64,000 nt of DNA, taken from Oreohelix idahoensis (lineage: Eukaryota; Mollusca; Gastropoda; Stylommatophora; Oreohelicidae). A program made the position numbers and the translations under genes. Position 1 is the first letter of the stretch, and each line of letters opens with the position of its first letter. This document shows, piece by piece, positions 10,391-22,287 of the stretch. The notes beneath the pieces were generated by a model that saw only the letters and a list, made by a program, of their open reading frames with translations, searched no databases and was not told the DNA's origin. The stretch spans positions 62,001 to 126,000 of the forward strand of contig JAMPIV010014144.1 in NCBI GenBank assembly GCA_024509875.1, read 5' to 3'.

Positions 10391-11807
10391 TTCATAACCC
10401 TCCACTCCCAAAGGAGCATAGGCCTTCAACAAACACATGCCAAGTCCTCCTGTCACGTGCCATCATCTCAAGTTCTTTCCATGTTCTCCTCATCATTTCC
10501 ACCTCTGTTTCCAACTCTCTTCTCCATGTACTTCTTGGTCTTCCTCTGCCTCTCTTGCCCTGGTGGTTCCAGAACAAGGACTGCCTTGTAATGCTATCAA
10601 CAGGTTTCCTCAGTGTGTGTCCTATCCATCGCCATCGTCTTCTTCTCATCTGTTGTTCCACTGGCACTTGTCCAGTTCTTGTCATCAGTTCCACATTGGT
10701 AACCTTGTCATACCACTTTAATCCCTCTATTCTACGCAAGCACCCATTTATGAAAGTCTGTAGCTTTTTGGTTGTTGTCTTTGTTGTTCTCCATGTCTCC
10801 GAGCCATACAATAGTACTGACTTCACATTTGAGTTGAAGATTCTTATTTTCATGTTGGATCCTATTTCTCTTGATCTCCATATATTTCCCAATGCAATGA
10901 AAGCTCCTCTTGCTTTTTGTATTCTTATTTTGATATCGCTGTCTGTCCCTCCAACTTTATCTATATTACTGCCAAGATATGTGTATGATTCTACATCTTG
11001 TATTGGCGTTTCTTCAAGTTCAACCCTGTTTTCATTACCTGCATTTATTCGCATTATTTTTGTCTTTTCCCTGTGTATTTTCAGACCCAATTGCTGTGAC
11101 CTCTCATCGAGTGTTTTCAATTTGTCCTGCATCTGATTACGGTTATGGGACAGGAAAGCCAAGTCATCAGCAAAATCCAGATCATCCAACTGCTTAGTCA
11201 GAGTCCACTGGATTCCATTTCTGTTGTGTGTTGTCGATGATCTCATAACCCAATCTATTGCCAGCAAGAAAAGAAATGGAGACAAGAGGCATCCCTGTCG
11301 CACTCCTGTTCTTATCCCAAATGGTTCTGTAAGCTGTCCTTCATGAAGAACTCTGCACGTCATGTCTTCATAGGTTTTCTTTATTAAATTAATGATCTTC
11401 AGGGGAACTCCATAATGCCTCATCAATTTCCAAAGTGATTCTCTGTCCACACTGTCAAATGCTTTTTCGTAGTCCACAAATCCGATGTATAGTGGTGAAT
11501 TCCATTCCAGACTTTGTTCAACTATTATTCTCAAAGTGGCTATCTGGTCTGTACATGATCTGTTTTGTCGAAAACCTGTTTGTTCATCTCTCAATTTCTT
11601 GTCTATGGACTCCTTTAATCTCTCAAGGATAATCCTGTTCAATACCTTTCCTGGCACTGATAGTAACATTATTCCTCTATAATTTGTGCACTCTTGTAGA
11701 TTTCCCTTCTTAGGCAACTTAACCAGATATCCTTCCTTCCATTCTGCTGGTATCTCTTCTTTTTCCCAGACTTTACCAAGTAATTTATATAACATCTCTG
11801 TAGCCGT
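10391..11807 (-). mobile_element. L2a: LINE fragment inside E3 RT
   Basis: Minus-strand RTE-like RT, 5'-truncated. It starts in the RT fingers (EIPAEWKEGYLVKLPKKG), and includes DEQTGFRQNRSCTDQ, the palm KAFDSVDR, RQGCLLSPFLF and FADDLAFLS boxes, then YLGSNIDK, VLLYGSETW, RRWRWIGHTLRK and GKRGRGRPRSTW before the stop. The reading is open throughout. Same family as L5 (48836-50055). There is no ordinary short target duplication; the flanks are the 691-bp duplication. Because the E3 RT frame runs straight into it, a 764-residue chimaeric frame results (12686-10392). Confidence 0.85.
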
Positions 11808-12498
11808 GTCATATAAACCCAAATAGTAATCTTCCCAGGAATCACTGAAGAGACAGATATCATCTAAGTATGTGATGACATCTGAACGATGAGAAAGAAT
11901 TCGACGCATCATGCGAACGAAAGTAGCAGGGGCGTTCATAAGACCGAAAGGCATAACATTCCATTGAAATAGACCCCTAGGTGTTGAGAAAGCAGTAAGA
12001 GGTTTGGCATGATCTGCTAAAGGCACTTGCCAATAACCTTTAGACAAGTCAAGTTTAGTGAAGAATCTAGAATTAGAAAGTCTAATAAGTAGATCTTCTA
12101 GTAAAGGCATCGGTTCAGCATCGAACTTTGTGACTTGATTTAATTTGCGATAATCAACGCAAATTCGTATGTTCTTATCTTTCTTCCGAACAATAACCAT
12201 GGAAGAAGAATATGGTGAAGTCGATGGTTCAATTATATTTAATTGAATCATTTCATCCAATTCCTTTTCCACTTGAGACTGAAAGTGTATAGGGATAGGA
12301 TAAGGCCTAACCCTAATAGGATTATTGTCGGTAAGAATTATGTCATGTTCTATGACATGCGTGTGACCAGGGATGTCGGTTAGAACATCCTTAAATGTCT
12401 GTAACATTGACGAGACTTGACGATGTTCATCAACAGAAAGATTAGGAGAAATGGAGACATCTTTCCAAGATTCCATGGAATATAGTGGAACCACTGGA
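11808..12498. repeat. 691-bp direct duplication, copy D1
   Basis: Partner of 9700-10390; encodes the RT region from the PLYSMESWKDV linker to just past YLDD. Confidence 0.93.
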
Positions 12499-13053
12499 AG
12501 AGGAAGATCGACATCAGAAAAAACAGATTCCTCATCCTGTATGACAGACAGTGATGAGTAATGACCATGAGGTACAGAAGATTCGTCCGTTGCCTGGAAA
12601 ATAGGCAGCAAATAGTCTGGACGCTCATGAAATTCCGTCAACATGTTGATATGGAAAGTTTTATGCTTTCCATCTATATCGACCACATAGTCAACATCGG
12701 AAATTCGTGAGACTATTGCATACGGACCTTTCCATGCAATAAGAAGTCTATTTTCCCTACTGGGGAGTAGGACGAATGCTTTGTCACCTGGACAAAGTTA
12801 TCGTAGACATCTGTTCTTGTTAGCAAACTGCCTTGCTTTTTCTTTAGCAATTTCTGACGAAGCAGTCGCTAGTTTGCATGCCTCAATGATCTTTTGCCTA
12901 AGAGCAATGACATACTCATATGAAGATTGAGTGTCGTCACTAATATCATCGGCAGTGATGAGATCGTGTAACAAAGACATAGGGCCGCGCGGACGCGCGC
13001 CAAAAACAAGTTCAAAGGGAGAAAATCCTGTGTGTTCATTTGGGACCTCTCTA
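11808..13053 (-). pseudogene. E3 integrase C-terminus, linker and RT N-terminal half
   Basis: Minus-strand reading from YREVPNEHTGFSPFELVFG (end of the integrase core) through the C-terminal integrase domain (GPYxIVxxxSDVDYVVD, KTFHINMLTEFH, a chromodomain-free linker) straight into the RT (PIRVRPYPIP, VRKKDKNIRICVDYRKLN, YLDD). This continuity shows that integrase lies upstream of RT in the same polyprotein. A TAA at about 12798, where E2 has CAA, breaks the frame in the integrase tail. The segment ends at the LINE junction 11808. Confidence 0.88.
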
Positions 13054-13065
13054 TAGGCAAAGAGA

Positions 13066-13913
13066 ATAATAATAATAATAAATTCTTTAAGCACCAAACA
13101 CGGCGCATAAGGCAGAAACCAGTGCTCTCCAGGTTGTTCGTTGTGACGCCACTCCTCTTAGCTCTTGCACATTATTTAGGCCCAACGTTCTTCCTTCTCT
13201 TATTATTGTTCTTCTGAGTGTTTCTTTTGGTCTTCCTTTTTTCCTCTTACCCTCAGGAACCCAAGTGAGCGCCTGTAGTGGTATTCTGTTGTTTTGCATT
13301 CGTAGGACATGACCGATATATGACCATCGTCTTTTCCTTATATAGTCGGAGACATATTTCTGCCTAGAGTCTTCTCTTATTTGTCGATTAGTCTTGAATT
13401 CTTTCCAACTGATGTTCATGAGTTTTCTAAGACATTTGTTCTCGAATGTATTCAGCTTGTTCTCCAATGATTTTGTTATTTTCCAACTCTCACAGCCGTA
13501 TGTTAACACTGAGATAACATTTGAATTAAACAGACGAAGCTTGGTATGTATATTCAATGATCGTAATTTCCAAATGTTAGATAATCTATTGAAGGCGCTA
13601 GCTGCCAAAGCAATTCTAGTATGGATTTCTCTCTTGTTGTGTCACCATCCTGAGTCATTTTACTGCCTAAATAATTGAAACTTTCAACTTTCTGTAGTTT
13701 TTCCCCGTTCAAGATGATATCAAAGGTCTCGTTAGAAAAGTTCATAGCTTTAGTTTTAGAGGCATTTATTTGGAGACCTATTTTAACCGAGAGATGACAC
13801 AAATTATTTATTGCTTCTTGGGATTGTCTTGGTGTTGAACTTAAGAATGCTACATCATCTGCGAAATCCAGGTCCCCCAGGAATTTTCCATTTGTCCATT
13901 TTATACCCAATTG
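13066..13913 (-). mobile_element. L2b: 5'-truncated RTE-like LINE inside E3 integrase
   Basis: 848 bp with a (TAA)n tail at its low-coordinate (3') end and a perfect 12-bp duplication TAGGCAAAGAGA on both sides (13054-13065, 13914-13925). It encodes FADDVAFLSSTPRQSQ, NYLGSKMTQDGD, VLTYGCESWK, RRWSYIGHVLRM and GKRKKGRPKET, ending SALCAVFGA and a stop. One frameshift near 13600. The same family recurs as L6 at 59.2 kb on the plus strand. Confidence 0.92.
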
Positions 13914-15189
13914 TAGGCAAAGAGAGCCGCGGGTAAAACCCTGTCCCAATCTTGAGGATGATCTTCAGTTATCTTACCAAGCAAAGTCTTGAGCGTTCTA
14001 TTCAGAAGCTCAACTAACCCATTAGACATAGGATGATAGATGCTACTGAGAGATCTTTTAATGTGTAAGGTAGACATTACTTGAGACATAGTATGAGATA
14101 TGAGTTGAGTGCCATGGTCTGATAGTATTTCTCTGGGGAACCCCAAGCGAGAAAATATCAGCCAAAGAGCATCTGCGATATCTGTAGTAGATATGCTCTT
14201 TAGAGGGATAGCCTCTGGCCAACGTGTGCACATATCGACACATGTAAGGATAAACTGATGTCATCTGGCCGACTTTATCTTAAAAGGGGCAATAATATCT
14301 ATGGCCATTTTCTGAAACGGCCGAATAGGAATGTCAGCAGCCTGGATAGGCGCAGCATGTCGTGGTCCTCTAGATTTCACCTCCTGACATACCTTGCATG
14401 ATCGGCAGTAAATACGAATGTCCTTATTGACAAAAGGCCAAAAGAAAGCCGCAAGGACTCTCGACTTCGTACGGGCAAAACCCATATGTCCAGCACATTG
14501 CGAGTCATGAGCATGTTGCAATATTTGCACTCTCATACTCTTGGGAACAAGAATTTGCGAATGTGCCGACGTGGTCGAGTCTTGTACCATACGTACAAGT
14601 ACGCCGTTTCTCATTGCAATCCAGGATTTCTTTTGTGTATCCTTATTTGGATCACCCTTCTTCGCAAGAATAAAGCATTTTTTTAGAGAAGAATCTTCTT
14701 CTTGCAACTTTATGAAAGAGTCACGAGAAATAACCAAGTGACTATCTTGGCTATGAACTTCATTATCACTATCCAATGAAGTTTGCGGTGTTTGTAGAGC
14801 TTGTGCTCTTGTAACCACTGCATTGGTAGCTTGCATATTATCATCTTCCCAAGCAGCAATCTGCTGTGGGGTACATTCCCTAACTCCGTGGATACGACCA
14901 ATAATAAGGTCCGCAATAGGATTAGGTAAGAGACAGGCATGCACATCTCCCATAAAGAAAGGAGTGGCAATGTGAATTACAGCAGTAGGATATTTTTCTA
15001 GAGTGCCGCCAAATGTGACACATTTAATAACCCTTCCTGTAGCACAAGATGGATCTACAAGCGATTGTCTAACACCAATAGTGGGGCATCCGGAATCGAA
15101 AAGTAGTGAGACCGGAGTATCATTAACAAGACCCTTATGTAGGATTAGAGAACCTCTCCCGTCATGTGCAACCAAAGCAGGAAGAGCGG
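13914..15189 (-). pseudogene. E3 protease and integrase N-terminal half
   Basis: Minus strand. Protease comes first with LFDSGCPTIGVRQ (the D-S/T-G active site), PIADLIIGRIHG as the second conserved block, then the TRAQ linker. Integrase follows: an HHCC zinc motif (H..HDSQCAGHMG ... CRSCKVCQ), the first catalytic Asp (MAIDIIAPF), then SDHGTQLI and NGLVELLNRT, consistent with a D,D(35)E core. A TGA at 14261-14263, where E2 has a glycine codon, stops the frame just after the first Asp region. The part after 13914 is cut by L2b and resumes at 13053. The upstream end at 15189 is where element S was inserted. Confidence 0.88.
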
Positions 15190-17787
15190 TGTCACGTAGG
15201 TCTTTATATCATTAAATTGCCTACATCTTCTTCCTATTCTCTCACCCGCATCCTTTATTTTATTATATTTCCTTACTTGGTTTTTCCCTGTATTTTTCGC
15301 ATCACTCGGTTGCGAAAAATATTTTCTTCAGTATTCTCAAACTTTACCTTGTGTTTTTCTCATACTGGGATACGTAATTCTATTACTTAGATGTCAGTCA
15401 GACGAGAAGGGCAATTAAGTTGCGGCTATCTCAGACATCGAGCCGACTTGGGTCTGCACCTTCAGATGACACGTCACTTCTGAGTTAGATTCTCGACGTA
15501 AACGCGTGAGAATGCTAGGAGAGAGCCGACATCCGTCTGCATTTTTCACCGGTCAGCGTGACGTGCGAAGTAGTATAAGTGTCAGTTCAGAGTTTCGTCG
15601 AAATAGCTCCGGCGAAGTGTGAAAATTGCCCATTCACTGCAGACGGTTGTCTGAGATTTGCAACTGACACGCGCTTTTCCCGGTCAGTTTGTTAACGCAG
15701 GTGCGAAATCGCACTGGTGGCAGTTACGACACGCCTCTAAGTTAAACGTAGCTGTTATGAGAAGGGGGAGAGATCGGGGCGGGGGAAATAGTTCATCCTT
15801 TGTCTGGTTTAAAATATTAACCCACGGTTGAAACTTTATTTCATTTCACTCAGTAACTTGGCAGTTAGACTAGAACAACCTTCGTTCGATTTCTAAATAA
15901 TCTCTGTTAATAGAGATGGCCTTTAGTTTGGTCGAAGTGGTTTAAGTTCTTAGTACTTCTTTGTTTGAGGTATATTAATATTATATATTTAGTATTGTGT
16001 GTAGGGTTTAAAGTGCTTAATCGCTTAGCTATTTCCCTAGTTAGATTTGGTGCAGAGCAACTAATTTATGGTTTGTATTATTTTGCTAGTGACGCATACA
16101 TTGGAATACATAATAAATTATATCTTTAGCTTACTAAACAAGTAGCTATAAGGAAGTTAATTTAACGGCTAATACTCAGTCGAAACTGTTTTAATAACAA
16201 ACTTATAAATGCTAGAGGCGACATCAGTGAATATTGACGGAATACGCATGATATTCCTAATTCATGATGATCGATTTTTTTTAATATAACTTATTTCTCG
16301 GCAAGTTTTAAATTATAAGTCAAGCGGTCGGCTTGCTATTTAAATGTAAGTTATATTGAGTACATATATGTAAATTATTTGATATGTGTTCTTTCTTTTA
16401 TATAGTGTAACTGTGGTACCCAACTTGCCAGCGTTTAGTAAAGAGACATATTTGTGAGAAGCATAGACATTTCCTATCTTTAACCACGTGGGTTTTTTTT
16501 TTGTTTCAAGTAACACTGGTCTGACAGTGCATATGCCATCAGAGAGAGACAGTAATAGCAATCCCACTAACTGTTTCTAAAGACTAGAAAATATATATTG
16601 GGCTTTTGAGCCAGTTCATATTGCTCCACAAATTTAAATGTACATGCTGCCTGGCGGCGAGAAAAATTACAAGAATAACATTAACATTCCGACAGAGATT
16701 GTGACTAGTATTGTGGTGACCAAATATAGTACCTTCCTGAAAGAAGACACCGATCTGACATTCCTTAAATCCCAGAATCCAAAGCTAATGACATTGTGCT
16801 CTGCTAACTTTCGTGCCTGGACAATTTTTATGTGAATTAACAGACATCCGAAAAATAAGAACACCCAAGGAATCGTTCCCTGAGACAGAGAAATTCAGTA
16901 CGTCTTGTTGGAACTGGGGATTTCTTGGTCGATGACTGCATTTTCGGGTCTGTGTGAAGGTCCTAGAATTATTATGTTCCCAGAGGCAGCGAGCAAAGTT
17001 GTGAGTATATATGTGAGAGCATGGCCATGGCTGAATGAATGAGGGTACACAGGTCTGAGTGTTATTTTACCGGTGTATTATTGTCACTAATTTGCTGTCT
17101 TAATTTTTTTTTTAAATCTGCAGAATTTGTTACAAATGCTAGAGTTCTTTTTTTCTTAGGCTAAATCAGATTATCCAACTCTGTTCATACATTTACGAGA
17201 AAGAAAGAAACCTCTTAGACTCAACCCTATGTATCTATAACTCTTTGGGCCATCATCTGTTCTCTTAACGGGGCTGTGGGCTAAACCTAGAGTAAGATTC
17301 GAACGGGTTATCATCCTTGTAGCATTTTCGTGAACTTTATGACTATTTGTATATGTTTTTCCTTGATGTATTTCTTTGGTGTTGTGAGAAGATTTTAAAT
17401 GATAATTAAAATCTCTCTTGAACTTAATAATCGTGTTGGTCAGCTCGTTCTAGAATACATATATCATTGTTATAGTTTTCCCACGTCTGTGTGTTTAACT
17501 GTCGTCACGTGTATGTGCGTGCCCGTGAGTAGATAGAGATATATTAATATATATATATCTGTGTTTAGACTGTCTGACGCCTTTAAAGTTGTCGTAGAGG
17601 ATAGGTGAAAGAGAGAAGATTTCCTCGATTTTTTTTCCAGAGAGACAGCCTCTATATCACAGTCTATCATCTCACTTGTGGAAATTCTATTTCATTTTAC
17701 AAACTCTCACCGTGACTATCACCTATTCTAACCTATTCAGAAGGGATCCACCCCTAGTCTTAATTCTCCTATCTAAAATCTACGACA
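15190..17787. mobile_element. S: 2.6-kb non-coding TG...CA element, probable solo LTR
   Basis: Starts TGTCACGTAGG, ends CTACGACA, and is flanked by a 5-bp duplication AGCGG (15185-15189 and 17788-17792); removing it restores the gag-protease alignment of E3 with E1. No reading frame above about 75 codons is convincing and no internal terminal repeat was found, so it is best read as a very long solo LTR or a coding-less LTR element. Orientation is unknown. It does not match the other LTR families here. Confidence 0.75.
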
Positions 17788-17792
17788 AGCGG

Positions 17793-19435
17793 GGAGAGGG
17801 TGACCACAACTCAAAGTCGATATTGTAGTCGGTTCGAACAAAGTACTGCATTGGGGGCATTTGTTTGCTCTCCCAAAGTCAAAGAAGAACAAGTGACAGC
17901 GTCAGAGTTTTTATTATCAGAAACCTGATTACAGGCTCCCTGCGATTCTTGTTGAACCGAGTTAGCCTGCTGATATCTCTTTTTTTTGTATTGAGATCTA
18001 CCGCGACTACTATTACCTCTGAAGTTATCACTGTTGTTATTATCTCTGTAGTTATTATTGTCTCTATTATAACTGTTATCCTGTTTTGAACTACAGTTTC
18101 CATGATTATTATCATGTCCACATTGATGTGAACATCTATTTGTTTGGTTTTGAGGTCTACGCGAGGAAAAGCCTCTGTTACCATATCCTCTTCTGAAATG
18201 CCTAAAATTATTAGGTTGGAAGTAACGAGGACTGTCAGCTCGTCTCCAATTCTTCGAAGAAGAATCACCCTGAAATTGATTTCCATAATTTTGACCGTAT
18301 CTACGGTTACTTTTCCTATCAAAATTTTGTTGGGATCTATGACTAGAGTTTTGACCATAAGGTGCTGCCGAAGCAACTGGCAGACCTTCTTTTACTTTAG
18401 AGTTACCAATGGTTACGTGAGAATGCGCAGTTATATACTGGCAACAGAAATCTTCCATTTCTTTTATTGTTTTAGGTTTACGTTCATGAAGGAAAGCAAG
18501 GAAAGACTCATTGACAGAAGATATGACTTTGTCTCTAAGTATTAAGTCCATAAGTCCTTCATAAGTATGTTCTGTCTTAGACAGCTCCACCCAACGTGAA
18601 AAAGTAAGACGTATCTTTGAAACGAATTCAGAGAATTGCACTCCAGTTTCTGGCAACATATTTTTAAATTGAAGACGATAGCCGTCTTCGTCAAGTTGGT
18701 ATTTCTTTAACAATATAGCCCTGACAACTTTATAGTTGTTCTTGTCAGGCTCATCTACCATGCTTAACATACTCAAAGCATCACCTCTAAGTATCTTGGA
18801 CAAATGATAAACATGCAGTGATTTATCTATGTTATGTACTTTACATGAAGTTTCAAATCTGTCCAGATAGAATGTTATATCGTCGATGGAAGCATTGAAT
18901 GGTGGTAGATTAAGCTTGAAAGTGCTTGCATTAGTCTTATCTGAGACCTTATTTGCATCATTAGCATTACCCATGTTCATCACCTTTAATTTCTCAACTT
19001 CCAAAGCTAAGAGTTTTTCTTCATGCTGCATTTTTGCTTTTCTCTCATCAGCCTCTCTTTGTAACTTGCTTTCTTCAGCTTCAGCTTGTTTTTCTAATCT
19101 TTTATTTTCAGCCTCTTTTTCAAGTCTTTCAGCCTCTTTTTCAAGTCTTTTATTTTCAGCCTCTTTTTCAAGTCTTTTATTTTCAGCCTCTTTCAAGTCT
19201 TTTATTTTCAGACTCAATCTGTAGTCTTTTCTCTTCAGCTTTTGCTTCTGCTTCTCTTTTTTGTTTTTCCATTTCCATTTGGAAATTTTTTTTCATCCAC
19301 CTGCATCTGCAGTTTCTTTTGTTCAGCTTCCATTTTTAATGCTTTATTATATTGAGTAGTTGCAAATTCTTCTAACTTATCACCAGTCTTCCCAAGCGAT
19401 TTACCCTGCTCAATAAAGTATTCAAGTGTAGACAT
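17793..19435 (-). pseudogene. E3 gag
   Basis: Starts at ATG 19435 with MSTLEYFIEQGKSLG, nearly the same N-terminus as E1 (MSTLDYFIEQGRSLG) and E2. Then a charged coiled coil made of repeated RLEKEAENK units, a capsid-like block (LPPFNASIDDITFYLDRF ... LKKYQLDEDGYRLQFKNMLP ... FSRWVELSKTEHTYEGL ... CCQYITAH), and an Asn/Arg/Ser-rich tail (about 18380-17890). Two early defects: an extra A in the A8 run at about 19285-19295, and a 2-nt loss near 19195 that restores the frame. Downstream the frame is open to 17811. The CPxC...CGH motif of E1/E2 is degenerate here. Expected role: particle protein that packages the RNA in the cytoplasm. Confidence 0.88.
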
Positions 19436-19754
19436 GTTGTCTAAAATCTGAGTCCACAATCTGAAATAATTAATTACCTTATTTCAAACTTAATAATAAC
19501 AAGTCTTGAATCAGCACTTGTTTACTCACAACACCATATTATCATCCCAATCTCTGTGGGAAACAAGTCTTAAATCAAAGACCTTTTGTATAGACCTTTT
19601 TGAAATATCATCAATCAACTCTTGATCATAGGTGCACTTCCCATTCAATAGTGCACAATACTATTCATCATTTACTAATCATCAGTGTAGTAGTAATGCA
19701 TAAGCATAACCCAGTATCAAATGTGAATTAACTACTATAAGTGTAACCAATGAC

Positions 19755-19846
19755 TATGTAAACACAATCACAATGTAAACAATAACAATGTAAACATTAC
19801 ACTGTAAACAATACAATGTAAACAATACAATGTAAACAATAACAAA
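19755..19846. repeat. TGTAAACAAT-type short tandem repeat
   Basis: About seven imperfect copies of (A)CAATGTAAACA at 11-15 bp spacing within the E3 leader. Confidence 0.8.
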
Positions 19847-20140
19847 GATTTAGCAACTATACGAAAACATTCGCAGAAATCACCAGAAAATAAAGCGAAA
19901 AGTAAAGAAATATCACAAAAAATGTGATGATATCTGCGAGAAGATAATACAAATACAAGACACCACAGTGTATAAAAAAAATGGTGTATGAAACTAAACA
20001 ATAGGAAAGAGTAGGCTAGCAAATACAAACAAATCAAAACAGAACTAAAGAATGCAGAAAAATAACGAAAACAATACTAACACAACTAACAAAAAATAGC
20101 AACAAAAGTCGCTTTGCTAATTCCAGTATCGGAAATTTGC

Positions 20141-20224
20141 ACACCCTACAGAAAACGCTCACGATAGACAACCTCTATGGCGTGGTATGATCTAAGGGAG
20201 ACACCGCGCAACCGAAACCCGCAG
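20141..20224 (-). ncRNA. Candidate conserved leader RNA structure, E3 copy
   Basis: Minus-strand sequence runs GCGGGTTTCGGTTG ... stem TAGATCA / loop TACCACGCCATAGAGG / stem TTGTCTA ... GAGCGTTTTCTGTAGGG. It aligns by eye with E4 (24708-24790) along its whole length, the loop being almost identical. The stem has one G-U pair and one mismatch. Confidence 0.5.
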
Positions 20225-20900
20225 ACACATAAACATATAAATATAAATATACAAATAACATATAGACGTATAACATATAACAATATGACAAAGGAATGAG
20301 ATGAAACACAGAAGACTCAGTAGAAGTATAAGGGCACAGTTCACGAACAAACAGGTCACTTAACTTATGGATATCCAAACGTCAGCCACAGCAGAAAAAA
20401 CAGATGACAGCCAGCGTCCTAAGGGATGGAAATCCAATGATGACGGTACATCTGAACTGCTCCAACTGCCATGACGATGGTACTTGAGCTTCTTGACTGA
20501 TTAAGTAGTGTTGTTTCGGCACTTGACCTTTTGAATCCTATAGTAAATATGTTTGAATTCGGTACTTGGCCTTCTGAAAACGAACTCGAAACAACCGGCA
20601 CTTGACCTTCATACAACGACAGCAACTTGGCACCTTGACAGCAGCGACTGGCTTCACTTGAGTTAACGACAGCAACAGTCTGTGATATCCGGCAATATGT
20701 AACAACGCCGGGTACTGTCAAATTTCTTGCTTCTGGCAAAAAGATGTAATTTCCACATTTACCGGGCAACGCCGAGTAGTTTCAAAATTCTTTGTTGATG
20801 TCTTGTAGTTTGTTGACTTGTAGTTTGTTGACTGTAGTGGGTAAGGGACCCCGAATCTGCTCACCAAATCAATGTTGAGACGTGGTGGGCTTATCGAATG

Positions 20901-20918
20901 CCTTTGGACTGGCCACCA
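20901..20918 (-). promoter_or_regulatory. E3 primer-binding site (putative)
   Basis: Minus strand TGGTGGCCAGTCCAAAGG, three nt inside the LTR boundary. Confidence 0.55.
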
Positions 20919-20921
20919 ATA

Positions 20922-22282
20922 TGTAGAGTGCTAGAATCCACCAGATATATGTAGAGTGTCTATTTAGAGGTGTGTAGCAGTACTGTACTGGATATGTTGA
21001 TGTGGAGCTATAAAGTGTTGATGTGTCTTGGTAGTAGCACCACTCAACATGGAGGGTTATCGCCCTCGGACACCAGGGATGATGAGGCAAGATCTTATGG
21101 TGTCGTGGTCTGGTTTATGTGTGACGTGTTTATGAAGTCAAGTATCAGATAGGGACGTCACATCAATTCATAAACGTATAAAGTCAATAAATCGTTGAAC
21201 AGCAAGTGATGTTGTTGGTAACATATAATATACGCCACAACGACGAGATACATGAAGATAATTATGCAGTAACATCACTGGTATAGAACAATAGTCATTA
21301 CATCATCGACGTAGTCAATACAGCAGGAACAGCAGACAGCATCAATAATAATGGTACATTATATGCCTTCTTAGGATATCATAAACAGCCGTGCATGTAG
21401 TCAGGTGGTAAGCTTTCCCTTTCCATCATAGCTAGTAGATATCAAATGGGAGATTAAATCTAGTCTCCTATATTCGACCTCAACAAGACAGGCATGTTTT
21501 TTGAGCGTCACATTATCGTCCTCTATGTTCCTTAAACAACAAAGGTATCAAACCTAGATCCATCAATAAAGTTCAGGAAGCAAATGGTCCTTAGGACAGG
21601 CATCAATCGATGCGTGACAATATAAGTGGATCGTGAGCTGAGCAAACTTGTCATATCATAGACTCTTTAATAAGGCAGGCTAGGCAAAAATGTCAACATC
21701 ACAAGATGGCGATAAAGTTACTCAGAAAAAATTCAATTACCTGTTCATCAGGAATTAAATCACATAAATCACATAGGCCTCCCGGCACTTTGAATAGCAT
21801 AGAGATATATCATCTCAAAAAAGGAACAACAATGATGAGGACTCCTTCCTGAATAATATAAGCGAAGACGCCAGCACAACGCTACGTCTCGCTTCACCAG
21901 CAATTCTGCCCAGTCTCCGAATGTCCGGACGGAACCCGTGCAAAAAACGATCAAGACCAGACATGCGCAGACAAGCGCGACTCGAACTGTGTTCAGCCAA
22001 CTTACGAACCAAAGAATATTCTGGAGAACAATCGCACAGATTCGAACCTAATAAGGAAATGAATCTTGAAACATTGCGATTGCCAACTGTTTCTAAGAAC
22101 TGACGACCTGAGCGCTCCGTATATGGACATGACTCAAAATCGTTCGCACAAACTATCGGCAACTATCGTCACACGATTAGACAACTAGTAGAAATAAAAA
22201 AGTGACTACAATACATGAGTTATTTCCCATGCATTAGAAAATAAATACATAGTCGAAAAACGTTGCAACAATCATCGCAACA
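20922..22282 (-). repeat. E3 5' LTR
   Basis: 1361 bp, same boundaries as 6823-8183; flanked at 22283-22287 by the GTAAC duplication. Confidence 0.93.
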
Positions 22283-22287
22283 GTAAC

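Larger units (their letters stand above)
19436..20921 (-). other. E3 5' leader
   Basis: 1.49 kb of apparently untranslated sequence between the 5' LTR and gag. It contains a candidate structured RNA (20141-20224), a motif shared with E1 and E4 (19861-19880), a TGTAAACAAT tandem repeat (19755-19846) and, near the LTR (20480-20680), several imperfect repeats of a GGCACTTGACCTT-like word. Confidence 0.65.
6823..22282 (-). mobile_element. E3: Ty3/gypsy-type element (PR-INT-RT-RH order) nested in E4
   Basis: Identical-length LTRs of 1361 bp (6823-8183 and 20922-22282) differ at about four positions. The duplication GTAAC is at 6818-6822 and 22283-22287. Reading on the minus strand: 5' LTR, primer site, 1.49-kb leader, gag, protease, integrase, RT, RNase H, 3' UTR, hairpin, polypurine-like tract, 3' LTR. 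It carries three inserts: S between gag and protease, L2b inside integrase and L2a inside RT. Removing these leaves about 9.9 kb. Stops and frameshifts in gag, integrase and the INT/RT linker make it defective despite the near-identical LTRs. Confidence 0.92.

Noticed and set aside
18886..19339. Plus-strand frames rich in Phe/Leu/Ser opposite E3 gag
   Set aside because: Antisense of the Lys/Glu-rich coiled coil, which always yields such peptides.
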